Assembly (NCBI RefSeq): GCF_030272615.1
Contig: NC_081414.1
Coordinates: 47,236,501-47,300,500 of the forward strand
Length of the DNA stretch: 64,000 bases
Direction of reading: 5' to 3'
Source of the DNA: Cryptomeria japonica
Taxonomy: Eukaryota > Streptophyta > Pinopsida > Cupressales > Cupressaceae
Shown: positions 1 through 11,571 of the stretch, piece after piece
Position numbering within the stretch: position 1 is the first letter of the stretch
Layout of the letters: each line of letters opens with the position of its first letter
Position numbers and translations under genes: made by a program
The notes under the pieces: generated by a model
What the model was told of the DNA's origin: nothing
Databases searched by the model: none
What the model saw: only the letters and a program-made list of their open reading frames with translations

Positions 1-84
1 GAAAAGACTCAAAAAAAAATTTCAAAAATGCATTCCCAAGAAGATGCATATATCCCACATTGGCTGTGGACGAGAAAATTTTAA

Positions 85-94
85 TATATAAAAG
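85..94 (+). promoter_or_regulatory. TATA box-like motif in LTR copy 1
   Basis: TATATAAAAG is conserved in the LTR copies at 7454-7463 and 20726-20735. A pol II promoter is expected in an LTR, so this is the best promoter candidate of the element. No transcript evidence is available. Confidence 0.5.
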
Positions 95-670
95 AAATAC
101 TCCACACTACCATAGTGTCAAAGCTTTGGGCTTTTGACACAAGGTGTCAGATGGGTGCCCAAGTAGACCCCACGTGCATGCATGGATCCCAAGGTGACCA
201 AAGGAGGTTGATAGATGGCAACATGTGGACCCCACGTAGGCATGCTTCTCGAGGAAAACCGATGAAATTTTGCAAAGACAGGCTAACTTAACCAATGAGC
301 AAGTTTGGAAAGGATCGACGGATGGTGTGACTTCACGAAGGTGAGATGCACGAAGGATAACGGTTGTGAAATGGCGAAAAGCCCAAGGTGAAATGCAGGA
401 GTTAAAGATTGTGCAAGTTCGAGATGATCAACGATGGGCGTGGTTTCGTGAGGTGAAGTTGCACGTTGGTTACCGTCTGCGAAATGGCGAAAGCCAGGTG
501 GGGCTCAGGTGGCAGGTCCAGTCAGAGGTCCAGCAGGCGGGTCCCATCCCAGTGGCGGTGATGTGATGCACATGTGGCCTACAAGTCGATAGACAAGCAA
601 GTGGACATGTGGCAGTGATGAGGTGTCAGTTGGGTGGCACCCAGTAGACCCTGTGAACCAATCAGAGGTT

Positions 671-680
671 GCCACGTGGC
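671..680. promoter_or_regulatory. Palindromic G-box (GCCACGTGGC) in LTR copy 1
   Basis: GCCACGTGGC is a perfect palindrome with the plant G-box core CACGTG, a known bZIP/bHLH binding motif. At the matching places copy 2 has a CACATGG version and copy 3 a CATGTAG version, so the CpG has been lost there. It lies about 580 bp downstream of the TATA-like motif, so a promoter role is uncertain. Confidence 0.35.
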
Positions 681-1830
681 AAAGCGTCAAAGCACAAAAG
701 GGCCAAAAATCAAAGTTAAATTCAGTTTATTATATAGTTGAAACTATATTGAAAATTCAAAAATTTAAATGATTGTGCACATGTGAAGAATTAATTTTAA
801 CAAATATGGGATATTTCGAGAGCAGTTTCTACAGGAAAGAAGAAGGTAAAGAATTTCAATTAGAGAAAATAGAAACCTGGCAATTTTGATTGCAGATCTG
901 ATCTTTCCCTCCTCTTCTTATTCTCAATTCTTCTCATTTGTAAGGGTTCCAGAAATTTGGAGAATGGCTCCATATTTTCATGGCTTCCAATTCTGAGTTC
1001 TTTTCAAAATTGTATAGGGCAATGTCCTTTTCCATTGAATAGAGTTTGATTCATGCTATAGGTGTTATTTGTTGTAGGTTCTTGTGTATGTAAGGCATGC
1101 ACAAATTCACATAGAATTTGTCTCTGAAGTGTATCTTCTTTTTATTCAAATTTGATTCTTAAGGAGGACCAAGTTTGTCATAAACAGTTGTATCTGTGAG
1201 TGTAATGCTTGTTTGTAGGTAATCTTCAAGGAAGATTTTAAACTATGTGAGCAAACATTAATAAAATAAGGTCCATGCTTATGGATCTGATATTTTCTAT
1301 GGATAAGCTTAGTAATGCATTATGTAAGGCATTAATGCAGAAAGATTTCATGATGAAGATGGATTTGCAATGAGTGATTTTACTTATAGTTTGATGTATG
1401 AATCTGTTGCCCTTGGATAAGGCACTGATCTTGCAATTAAGGGGGTTCTCAAACCAATTTAAAATCCAATCAGAATATCTTTAGTTTATGTTATGTTTTG
1501 AAATGTTTCATCTATCTCATGCTCAAGCATAGTTGAGTTTTATGTGTAGATCTAGCCCATCTGCAATAAACTACTTGTTTTAGAGCCCCAGTGAGATCTA
1601 TCTACTTTTGGTGATGCTGCTTTGTTTGTAATGGGTCTGATTCAATGCATCACAGGTAAACCCACCTAGGTTTTGCAGAGCCTGAAGAGAAGAAGGATCT
1701 AAACATCCTTGTTAGTTGGTCCAGTTAATCCTATTGAATCATAGTTGAGGTTGGGTGCCTTTTAATATTTGGTTGTAGGTTATACTGGTTGCTGATTTTT
1801 GTTGTTCAGCATAAAAAGGAACCAACAAAA

Positions 1831-1849
1831 TGGCGACTTTGCTGGGGAA
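1831..1849 (+). other. Primer-binding-site-like motif of the gag-only element
   Basis: TGGCGACTTTGCTGGGGAA begins three bases after the LTR end. It resembles the TGGCGACTCCGCTGGGGA-type sites that follow the 5' LTR of Tat/Ogre-like plant gypsy elements. Its position and sequence support the LTR boundary at 1827. The exact tRNA primer was not tested. Confidence 0.65.
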
Positions 1850-2570
1850 TTGCTGGATAAGAATTTCTTAATTTCATATCTAGCTAGTTTGTCCATTGTG
1901 TATGCATAGAGTTTTGAAATTGAATTTTATGTTAGAGAATGTTCCTTGTTCTGGATCTATAGAATGATATGTGTTTCATGTCATATTTTATGAAGGAGTA
2001 ACAGTGAATGCATTGTTGAGAGTTGTAAAAAATTCTTGTAGCTGTGTGCAAATTTTTCCCCAATTCCTTATTGGGTGGTGACTCTATGGTTCATACTAGT
2101 GTTAAATAGCCTAGAAGAGTGTTTATTGCAGCAAGATCGAAGGAGTAAAGAGAATTAAATTTGTTTTGAATGGCATTCTACTGTTCAAAATGTCCTCTAT
2201 GCAAGAGGTGGTGACTCTATGATAAAAGACAGTGTTGAAATGTGAAGTAAATCTTCAGATCTAGAAGTCTTACAGCTGCAAATCTTCAGGTATTTTTAGA
2301 GGTTTTAAATGCAAGTCATCTCTTCTAAAAATTTGAAAGAGAAAAATAGTTTCCCTATCTAGTGTATTGCACTTTGTTGAAAGGGAAGAAGAACAAAAAT
2401 ATTTGCATAGTCTAAAGTGTTGTTAAGTTTGAAGATCTTATATGTTTTCCTATGATATGCAAGTATCCATGAGTTTTATGTCAAAAAGTGAAAAAGATAA
2501 ATCTGTAGCTTGACATATTTAGAAGTTGTTGAATTTTGATGGGGTTGTGTATGAAGTTTGAGAAGTTACA
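1850..2570 (+). other. Untranslated leader of the gag-only element
   Basis: About 720 bases between the primer site and the first in-frame ATG. No reading frame, tandem repeat or RNA gene was recognised. An in-frame TGA lies four codons before the ATG at 2571, which supports that ATG as the start. Confidence 0.5.
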
Positions 2571-4982
2571 ATGTGCACTCGATTAGTTCAGCCCCAATCT
2601 TTTTCACATATGACCATGCCTAGTGAAGTGTCAAAACCATGTAATAGGAAGAGTTTCAGTATGAAGTATTATGCTGCTCTAAACTTTGAAGGTATTCTGG
2701 GTTACCCAAATCCCATACCCACAGAAATTAGAAAGTATTTGCCAATTTTTTGTGGGAAGAAATCAGAATCAGCATGTCAACATTTGAAAAGATTTTCAGA
2801 TTTGATAGGAGAATTTGAAATTTGTCAAGAAGATGTATGCATGAAATTGTTTGTTTAGTCATTGAAAGAGGATGCAAGGGATTGGTTCTCTTTTTTGCCG
2901 ACAGATTGTATTTCTTCATGGGAAGAATTAGTTTCAGATTTCTTAGACCAATTTGATGAAAAAGTGAGTGATTATGATTTACTAAAAGAATTCACTTATA
3001 TACAAATCAGGGAAGATGAATTGGTACCAACATTTAATATCATATTTTCACAAACATTGTCTAAAATTTCCAGAAGGTATAAGTTTGAAGATAAAGTATG
3101 CCTGGATATTTATATGAGTGCATTTGACGAGAAGATGGGTTTCTTATTGAAAAACAAAGAACTCAAAACCTTGTATGAAGCTTTTAACACAGCTAGGGAC
3201 ATCGAAAATAATTTGAAATTTGGGATAGCCGAGAGGTTTGTGTCCACTATCATTACTTGTCAAAGCACCTTCAATGGTGAAATACCATGTGAAGCTGAAC
3301 CAATCATTCCTTGTCTAGGTGCATCAAGCTCTGTTGTTCTGAATGGTTTTGTTGATGCATGTGTTTCAAATTTGAATGAGAGTCAAGAATCTCTGTTGTT
3401 TATGCTGGTTGTCTCTTACAGTAATGATGGAATGATCAGTGGGAAGTGTTGTGAAAATTTTGATACAGAGATAGACATATACAAGGGATATGTACCATTT
3501 GATTTGTATGTTGATTATGCTGACTATGTGACTGCAAATTATCAAGTAAATCATGCATCTCCTAAGGTTAACAATAATAAAAATTATGGTAATGATGACC
3601 ATCAATCTTTACATGTTGCTGATGTATTTGATGTTCAAATACCAAATACTGAAGGATCACCAAATGTTGTTGATTATGTAAGTGAAGTTGTGCAATATGA
3701 TGAAAATTAGATTTTGGTTAAGTCTGATAAATCTAAAAATGAAATTGTGAATGATGTTGATGATGTGTTTAGTGCAAGTATACCCAGTGATGAATGTGTC
3801 TCAAAATGGAGTGGTGTTGCTGATTATGAGGACAATGAGTTCTATTCCCAGCACCTTGAAGGTATACAAATGAACAATGAAGATCAATTTTAGAATGAGA
3901 ACGATCTTGGCATGAGTGTTTCACTTTCTTATGATCAACAAATGAATGCCAGTCATGCATCTGATGATGGTTATGAGAATTCTTATTATTCATCTTGTGA
4001 AGATGATATAATAGGAGACCAAGTTATGTACCTTAGTTATGAATCTGAAAATGAAAGTGTTTTTGAAGATAAGAATGTATGTGACAGTGCTGATAAGGTT
4101 CTATTTTCAGATTTAAGTAAACCCATGTTTGAATGCTTTCAGAATTTGAGGTACCATGAGGAGAATGAAAATGATGATAGTATGCTTAAACCGGTTATGG
4201 AGTTCTTTGCTTTTGATACTAATGTTCATGGTGCTGATTTCATTGATGAAAATGCTGAAGTTTTCCCTTGTCTTGAACAAGTTTGTAATGCTGATGTAAT
4301 TTCGAACAGCAGTAGCATGGGTTGTAAAAATTTACTTCATGATGAAGGTAAGAGGCATGGGTTGTGTGATGATTATTTCAGACCACAAATGGAAGTGTTT
4401 CAGGTAGATGAAAGCCTGAAAGAGGAAGACTTAGCTGAGGATTTGCTTCAGCCAGAGGTATGCATTCTTTTCCATGAATGGGATCTTGAGAATGCAGAAG
4501 TTTTGAGTTTGATAAACAAGGAGAGTATAGAGTGTGATCAGCATAGTGAAGTATCATATCCAGATTGTAACATTTATGTCCCTTGTTTACATCAGTTGGT
4601 TAGTAGTGTCCCTCATTCTATTGATTTAAATGATAATAAGGTATGTGCTGATGAGAATTGCAATGTTGAGAATGAATGTTTTATTTTTGAAATTCAGTAT
4701 GATGATGTCTTTGCAAATGGTAGAATTGATTGGGATAGTGAAGTGTATTGCAGCTTGTGGGAAGGCCTCTATGGTGAATTGTCTCATGTTTTTACTTGTG
4801 TTGAAGTAGTGTGTGATTGCAAAGTTCAAAATCAGACCAAAGGTAAGCACACCAGTTGTTACAGTGATGAGAAAAAAGAGGTGGATTATAAAAGTTATGC
4901 TCGGTTGTTATTGAGAGGTGCTTTTGTTTGGATCATAACATCAGATGATGAGAATCATATTTTTGACAGAGGTAAATGCTAA
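2571..4982 (+). pseudogene. Gag-like polyprotein frame with three in-frame amber stops
   Basis: One reading frame of 803 codons runs from ATG 2571 to TAA 4980-4982, broken only by TAG at 2856-2858, 3708-3710 and 3891-3893. The N-terminal third resembles the plant retrotransposon gag (Retrotrans_gag) fold. The first stop is followed by SLKEDARDWFSFLP and a SWEEL-type segment, the usual order in gypsy capsids. No CCHC zinc knuckle is visible. From about residue 380 the protein is very acidic (runs of D, E, N and S) and matches nothing I recognise. No protease or polymerase follows. All three stops could come from CAG by C-to-T change; the first falls where relatives usually have Gln. Amber readthrough is the alternative. 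Confidence 0.7.
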
Positions 4983-5203
4983 TATTGTTTGAGTAGCTTA
5001 TGATCAGTTGTCAGTGTTGTATATACTGTATAGTCGCTTTGCTTCAGTTGTGTGGTTTTCAATAAAGTGCCCTGCTGTTTGGGTTGAATAAGGAAGCCCT
5101 GTTTTTGAGAAGAGGAGTGATTCCATTTTTGGGTGGTCTGCTTAACCATTGATTCTAGATTCTTGTGTTGATCTTGCAATCAACCATCCCCAGTCAGAGC
5201 CAC
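4983..5203 (+). other. 3' untranslated segment before the 3' LTR
   Basis: About 220 bases between the gag-like stop and the TGTTGG that opens the 3' LTR. No clear polypurine tract lies directly before 5204. The nearest purine-rich stretch is GAGAAGAGGAG at about 5107-5117. This is the weakest point of the LTR boundary call. Confidence 0.4.
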
Positions 5204-8200
5204 TGTTGGGACTCATTAAATTTGAGTCAAGTTTAGAGGCCCATTTCAAAAAATTTCTCTGCATGTCAGAAAAGTACCTAAATGTGTCAGTTTGAATGGC
5301 CTAATTAGAGAGAGGGTTAAATGGAGATAGTTGATTTTCAAAGGGTAAGGCTCGGGAATCATGTTCTAAACCTTTCATTTGGCCTATGCAATGATGTGCA
5401 ACTTTTAGAATTCAATTTGGATAAGTTTATCAGGTACCCATTTCGAGGGGTGAGCTGAAAGTGCATTTTAGGCACAAATGCAAATTTTATTGAGTAGCCT
5501 ACTTTGGGTGTTTATATCTTTTGCCCTGTTGATTTTCATGAAGAAATTCAAAATGGATTCAAATGTATGCATAAAAGTGAGTCATCTTGCAAAGTTTCAA
5601 GTCTTAACGAATCCATTTGCTCAGTTTTTGAAGATCAATATGTTTGCAATTTGTATTGTTTGACAAGTCCCTCTTTTAGCACCTAGTCGGAGCCCTGTTT
5701 CGCATAAATATAAAAGTTACCTCAGTGAGTGTTATGCCAGAATGTTTGTTCTGGGTTATTGCTGGTATAAATGACAAGCTATGTTTCCATTTTCAAGCTC
5801 CTACCATTTTGTTTAATCGGTTTTCAAAAGGGTTCATTTAGCCATTGTTTTCAGTTATCTGTACTTTCAATGCTATATCAGTTAAAGTAGTTGTTTTTAT
5901 GAGCACACCATTTGCATCCAGTCAGGATTTTGGTCAAATCGAGAATTCAAAGATTTAGTATGTACTTCAAGGTACCTGTGTTTCAAATTTGAGGGCCTGC
6001 GGAGGTGGTTTGGTATTTTCGAGAAAGGCATCATGTGTTGCCAGAACATTGACTTCATTAGGTCCATAGTGTCGACAAAGTCAGTTGGTCATTTTTGCCA
6101 ATTAATATCTCTTTGCTTGGGACTGGTCTTGAGAAACCGTTTGATAGATTTCATCCTTGTATATCAGAGTACACACCTGCCAGATGGCGAGCTCTAGAAA
6201 GGTGTTTTGACCACTTTGAAAATTACATCTTTGTGATTAAATGTGAAAATGTGGCGTAATTGCTTGAAAGTTGCAAAACTGTCTGATGATCCGAAAATTG
6301 TGTTGATCAATTCTAGAGGTATTTTTAAGGTTCATCAGGCATTCCGAAGGTCAGTTGCATGGAAACAAAAAAAATTTTAGTCGGACCCACTTTGGGGCCC
6401 GACCTGGCTCATTCCCGTGCATTAATTTTTAATGGCAAAATGGTTTTAGAAAAGGCATTAAAACTTCAATGAATTGTAGATTGGTATGTGCAGACCCAAG
6501 TCCATGTAACTTTTCCAATGTCCCCTCTGTTATGGGATCAACAATGAAAATGCATTTTAATTTTTAAACAACAAATTCAATATGTTGGTGAAACGCCAGA
6601 TTGGAGGTTGAAAAGAGGCATTGAAGTTTTTATTTGGATTTTTTAGCAATTGCAGCCCATTAAAACATGTTTTAGCAAATGCCATTAGCAAGCATCAAAA
6701 CTCCATGCAAAGACATTATGTCAGGTAGAGTGTGGCGTGGGTTTATGTCTCCAGCGAATGCAAATGTCAAACAAGAACCATATTCCTCCTTCCTCACGTG
6801 CCTCCTTATCCTTCTCAGCTGGTGGTGGTTTTTGAACAAGGGCATTTTAAATTCAGAAAATGCAATGGTGTGGTTTAAAAACAAATTGAAACTTCTTTGC
6901 TGGCACAAAGCCAGATTTCACAACCTTCACAACATCCTCATTCTGTGTTATGTTTGGGAGGCATTGAAGTTGCAGCAAATGCAATTTAACAAAGCTTCCC
7001 TCCTCCCTGACGTGGTATTGTAAAAGCATGGGAACTTTTAAGCAAGTGCAATCAGCAGCTAAAGCTTCTCCCACGCAGCAGGTAAAAGATAAGTCCTTCA
7101 GCAAAGTGCAATGGTAGGTGTATGCCCGAATTCCACAACTTCTACCAACATTTTTCCTCATGGGGGCAGCGTTAAACAATTTTATAAACTCTCAGGCAAA
7201 TGAAAAGGTTTTGGCCAATCTTCTTTTTGTTGTGCTTGGTAGTTGAACAGTAGACCATTGAAACTTTAATCAAATGCAAGTGGCAAAGGCTTCAAATGCA
7301 AATGGCATGTAGAGTGTGGCATGAGGATGGAGTTTAAGCATTAAGAAGGTTTCAGACCAAAGGCTCCATGAAAAGGCTTAGAAAAAACTTTCAAAAATGC
7401 ATTCCCAGGAAGATGCATATATCTCACATTGGCTATGGAGGAGAAAATTTTAATATATAAAAGAAATACTCCACACTACCATAGTGTCAAAGCTTTGGGC
7501 TTTTGACACAAGGTGTCGGATGGGCACCCAAGTAGACCCCACGCAAGGGCATGGATCCCAAGGTGACCAGAGGAGGTTGATAGATGGTGACATGTGGACC
7601 CCATGCAGGCATGCTTCCCAAGGAAAACTGATGAAATTTTGTAGAGAAAGGCCGACTTAACCAACCAGCAGGCGAAAAGCCCAGGGAAAAAATGTAGGAG
7701 TTAAAGATCGTACAAGTCTGAGATGATCGACGGTGCGCGTGGTTTAGTGAGGTGAGGTTGCACGTCGATTCCCATCTGTGAAATGGCAAAAGCCAGGTGG
7801 TGCTCAGGTGGTAGGTCCAATCAGAGGTCCAGTACGTGGGTCTTGTCCTAGTGGCGGTGATGTGGTGTACAGGTGGACAGACAAGCAAGCGGACACGTGG
7901 CGGTGATGAGGTGAAGATTGAGGTGGCGCCCAGTAGACCCTACGAACCAATTGGAGGCCACCACATGGCAAATAATCAGAGTACAAAAGGGCCAAAAATC
8001 AAAGTTAAATACAGTTTATTATATAGTTGAAACTATATTGAAAATTCAAAAATTTAAATGATTGTGCACATGTGAAGAATTAATTCGCTCAGGGCTCAAT
8101 TTTTTGCCAAAATATGAAGTATTATATATTGCCGAAAAGCACTCAGAGTGAGGAATCCGATTAGGAAATTATTTTTAACAAATATGGGATATTTTGAGAG

Positions 8201-9204
8201 TAGTTTCCATGGGAAAGAAGAAGGTAAATAATTTCAGTTAGAGAAATAGACACTTGGCAATTTCGGTTGCAGATCTAATCTTTCACTCCTCTTCTTATTC
8301 TTGATTCTTCTTATTTGTAAGGGTTCCAGAAATTTGGAGAATGGCTCCATATTTTCATGGCTTCCAATTCTGAGTTCTTTTCAAAATTGTACAGGGCAAT
8401 GTCCTTTTCCATAGATTAGAGTTTGATTCATGCTATAGGTGTTATTTGTTGTAGGTTCTTGTGTATGTAAGGCATGCACAAATTTGCACAGAATTTGTCT
8501 CTGAAGTGTATCTTCATTTTATTCAAATTTGATTCTTAAGGAGGACCAAGTTTGTCATAAACAGTTGTATCTGTGAGTGTAATGCTTGTTTGTAGGTAAT
8601 CTTCAAGGAAGATTTTAAACTTTGTGAGCAAACATTAATAAAATAGGGTTCATGCTTCTGGATCTGATATTTTCTATGGATAAGCTTAGTAATGCATTAT
8701 GTAAGGCATTAATGCAGAAATATTTCATGATGAAGATGGATTTGCAATGAGTGATTTTACTTATAGTTTGATGCATGACTCTGTTGCCCTTGGATAAGGC
8801 ACCGATCTTTCAATTAAGGGGGTTCTCAAACCAATTTAAAATCCAATCAAAATATCTTTAGTTTATGTTATGTTTTAAAATGTTTCATCTATCTCATGCT
8901 CAAGCATAGTTGAGTTTTATGTGTAGATCTAGTCCATCTACAATAAACTACTTGTTTTAGAGCCCTGGTGAGATCTATCTACTTATGGTGATGCTTCTTT
9001 GTTTGTAATGGGTCTGATTCAATGCATCATAGGTAAACCTGCCTAGGTTTTACAGAGCCTGAAGAGAAGAAGGATCTAAACATCCTTGTTAGTTGGTCCG
9101 GTTAATCCTATGGAATCATAGTTGAGGTTGGATGCCTTTTAATATTTGGTTGTAGGTTATACTGGTTGCTAATTTTTGTTGTTCAGCATAAAAAGGAACC
9201 AATA
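5204..9204 (+). repeat. 3' LTR of the gag-only element (LTR copy 2, about 4.0 kb)
   Basis: The sequence from 7370 to the end repeats window positions 1-1827, and that from about 6206 to the end repeats 19489-22558. The start TGTTGG pairs with the CCAACA terminus of the other copies. A TATA-like motif lies at 7454-7463. Open frames inside it (for example 6679-7023) recur in copy 3 but look incidental. At 4001 bp it is long for a plant LTR, though not outside the Tat/Ogre range. The 5' boundary rests on terminal symmetry only. Confidence 0.65.
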
Positions 9205-9299
9205 GAATCAAAGCGAGACTATTGGTTTGCATTGCTTGTCATTTGTGTTCTTCGTTTTCATTTTAACATTCTTATATCGAAGTTTTGAGTTTAATGGCT
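9205..9299 (+). repeat. 95-bp LTR-tail fragment, first of three copies
   Basis: It begins GAATCAAAGCGAG directly after the 3' LTR and ends TTAATGGCT. It is near identical to 22559-22653 and 35272-35366. At the third place it belongs to a longer LTR end followed by a primer-site-like motif at 35434. Here it is therefore the remaining flank into which the gag-only element inserted. Confidence 0.7.
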
Positions 9300-9540
9300 T
9301 TGCAACTATCTTCAAGAGAGTTGAGAGGAAAAGAAAACCTTCACTGGTACCTTCTCCTACACCTAAAAGGACAAGACAGAATACCGGCACTGGCAACAAC
9401 AAACTCTACAATGGCACACAAAACACCGGTAGTGAAAGGAAAGATACCAGCATACTAGTCGACAAGAATTTTGTTTAAATTATATTTTTTAATTAATTGT
9501 AAAATCATTGTAAGCCAACATGGCAAGTTGTAATATGGCT
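9300..9540 (+). mobile_element. Inverted NA-element fragment (ORF2 piece fused to LTR piece)
   Basis: Positions 9300 to about 9372 are the reverse complement of ORF2 sequence near 14560-14630. Positions from about 9373 to 9540 are the reverse complement of NA LTR sequence near 12100-12300. The fragment therefore lies on the plus strand while the rest of NA lies on the minus strand, and it joins two parts that are not adjacent in the element. The same composite occurs at 22654-22895. Confidence 0.65.
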
Positions 9541-10433
9541 CATATATATTTTTCTCCCTATTTTCTCCCATATTTTTCAATAGATCTGATAGTTGTTTTC
9601 CTAACGATATATCAAATCCAAAATTTCTAGCACCAATACCGAGTACCTGTTTGGCTATGTATAGCATCAAACAAACAAGTAAGTTTCCAAATCTGAATGT
9701 TCCCTTTTTGTCTCTTTTGATCTTTCCCAAATTGTCTATCAACTCGTCTTTAAGCCATTCACATATGTCTATCCTTGCATTATCATTGACCATATCATAG
9801 CCACTCTTTATACATAGGCTAAAAACTGAGTTTAACCTATTTGCATGTGTAGCCTTATAACCTAAGATCATACTGATAAATCTGACATTTATATCCTTAA
9901 CATCATTTACCCTTAGAGATCTCTAATCAAATGTTGCACCAGTTAGGTTTGTCATCATGTCATTTGACACCTTCTTTGTTTTGTCTGGTCTGTTACCAGT
10001 GGAGGGTAACCTTGTTACAACTTTTACTGCTTCTTTTGTGATTTTATGAATAGAGTCTAACCAGAAAAATTCACCATGTACTCTGCTTAACACAATCCTT
10101 ATAACATCCGTGGGAAAATCTGGGATACTAAGAATTTTAGTGAAACCTAGGGTTTCTACTATCTTAAGTTCAGGTTTGACATTTCTGAATTCATCACAGA
10201 TTATAGTCTTATACATATTTTTAATTTTTTCATCACCTAGTTCATCAATATGACAATGTATATATCCTAGGGTCTTCAGCATATACTACTCCTTTAGGAA
10301 TTTGAGAGAATGCACCTATGCTATCATCATTCTTTACAATTTTGGGAACTAGTTGAAATACGGGTCTAGGTCACTTAACAACCTCAACAACAATAGGGTT
10401 TGCAATAAATTTAGGAGTGGATGAAGATGCCAT
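9541..10433 (-). pseudogene. NA element ORF2, N-terminal half (copy A)
   Basis: The minus-strand frame starts at ATG 10433-10431 (MASSSTPKFIANP) and is broken by at least one TGA and by frame changes. Open stretches are 9923-10282 and 9455-9871. The conserved core includes ICEWLKDELIDNLGKIK and FRFGNLLVCLML. The same kind of core recurs at 15261-15581, 22896-23786 and 28162-28450. It is not a polymerase, integrase or protease. It looks like the large accessory protein seen in some plant LTR elements; the function is unknown. The frame ends abruptly at the inverted fragment at about 9540, so the coiled-coil half is missing here. Confidence 0.6.
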
Positions 10434-10738
10434 AGCTATAAATACCTCAATCTGCCTTAAAGATGAATTATTTGATGGATTGCTTCACTTCTTCGCTTGG
10501 AATACCTTCTCTCAGGAATTTTCACGCTCTCGAGGATTTGAATGTTTGGTGAATGAAAAAGGAGCTGAAACACTTGCTTTATAATGTTATTTTTGCCAAC
10601 TATCATATGTAATGCTTGTCAGTTAAGTCACAACTTAACTCATCTTCTGGTATAGAAGTAATTTCAACTTCTTACCATCAACCGAGGGAATAATAGCATG
10701 TTTTTCATTTTGTTGCTAAACTCCCAAAAGAATTTTCT
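10434..10738 (-). other. Spacer between NA gag remnant and ORF2
   Basis: About 300 bases without a frame or motif that I recognise. In element orientation it separates the zinc-knuckle gag remnant (upstream) from ORF2 (downstream). The same spacer is present at 23787-24071. Confidence 0.4.
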
Positions 10739-11571
10739 TCAATTAGATGAAGAGTCTCCTACCAGTGGAGTGTTACTTTGTTCTGTCGGTGGAGGAGTAT
10801 TCCCATCAATATTTTGATCTGACTTTTTGATCCATTGTTTTGAGAATTCTTGCTTTACCTCTTCAACTTTTTCTTTACCTTTTAAACTAAGACCTTTGTT
10901 ATTTGTCGGTGATGAATTGCTTCTACAAAATTTTGCAATATTTCCAATCTTGTTACAGGCATAACAAGTCACACTGTTCTTTTGAATATCTTTCCCATAT
11001 CCTATGCCAGTATGTGTTCTGCATTGGTTAGATAAGTGCCCAAATCTTCCACAAACATAACATTTCACATTCATTCTACAATTTTCTGAATTATGACCAA
11101 CTTTGTTGCATTTAGAACATTGACCGGTGGGTGTATTATTGTTTTGATAATTTCTAGATATACACTGATTTTCTCTATGGCCATACTTGTTATAGTTAAA
11201 GCATTTTCCATTAAATCTGTAAGCAGTAGGTTGTCTTACTGGCTGGTCATGATCATGATTGTTTGCAGTACCAAAGCTTTCACCAATTTCAAAGCCAAGG
11301 CCATTTGTATCACCATTTGGTTTCTGATTCTTTAGCATGTCACCAAGTTCTTTTGAAGTTTTCTTGGATTTCTCCTTGTGATGATTTGCAGCAGTCAATT
11401 CATTCTCCAAGATTCCTTTCTGTCTCATGAGTTCAATTCTGTCATTTTGTGTAAGCATTAGATATGTCTTCAACATATCATTTTCATGACTAAGTCTTGT
11501 GTTTTCATTTCTAGCATCATTTAGTCTTCTAACCAAGTCTTCTTCATTCTTATTTCTATCTTCAAACCAAT
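10739..11571 (-). pseudogene. NA element gag remnant with four CCHC zinc knuckles (copy A)
   Basis: In element orientation the frame opens just after the NA LTR. It gives a short coiled coil (NARNEN...LKTYLMLTQNDR) and then four CCHC-type knuckles. Knuckles two and three are intact: CSKCNKVGHNSENC and CYVCGRFGHLSNQC. Knuckle one has lost its second Cys (CFNYNKYGH...) and knuckle four its His (CYACNKIGNIAKFC). Copia gag usually has one or two such knuckles. The capsid part that should precede them is absent. The hydrophobic stretch that an open frame appears to add upstream (11572-11803) is LTR sequence. Zinc knuckles bind RNA during packaging. Confidence 0.7.

Larger units (their letters stand above)
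1..1827 (+). repeat. 5' LTR of the gag-only element, 3' part (LTR copy 1)
   Basis: The sequence matches 7370-9204 and 20639-22558 throughout, with small indels. It lacks about 85 bp that the other two copies carry near 8090-8175. It keeps about 70 bp near 310-380 that copy 2 lacks and copy 3 retains. It ends ACCAACA at 1821-1827, three bases before the primer-site-like motif. An AATAAA at about 1259-1264 could serve polyadenylation, but this is a guess. Confidence 0.8.
1..9204 (+). mobile_element. Gag-only Ty3/gypsy-like LTR retrotransposon (5' LTR truncated by window edge)
   Basis: Layout is LTR (1-1827, left part off-window), primer-site-like motif at 1831, a single gag-like reading frame at 2571-4982, and a 3' LTR at 5204-9204. 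Position 1 aligns with 7370, and the two LTR copies then run in parallel to their ends. The LTR begins TGTTGG and ends CCAACA (CCAATA in the 3' copy), a 6-bp inverted terminal repeat. The internal region is only about 3.4 kb and shows no protease, RT, RNase H or integrase motif. It fits the class of non-autonomous elements that keep only GAG (called TR-GAG). The target-site duplication cannot be checked because the left end is outside the window. Confidence 0.75.

Noticed and set aside
6679-7023. 114-residue frame in the gypsy LTR, also present at 19965-20321
   Set aside because: Conserved in both places only because the LTR was duplicated; no domain and no gag-like or other family features.
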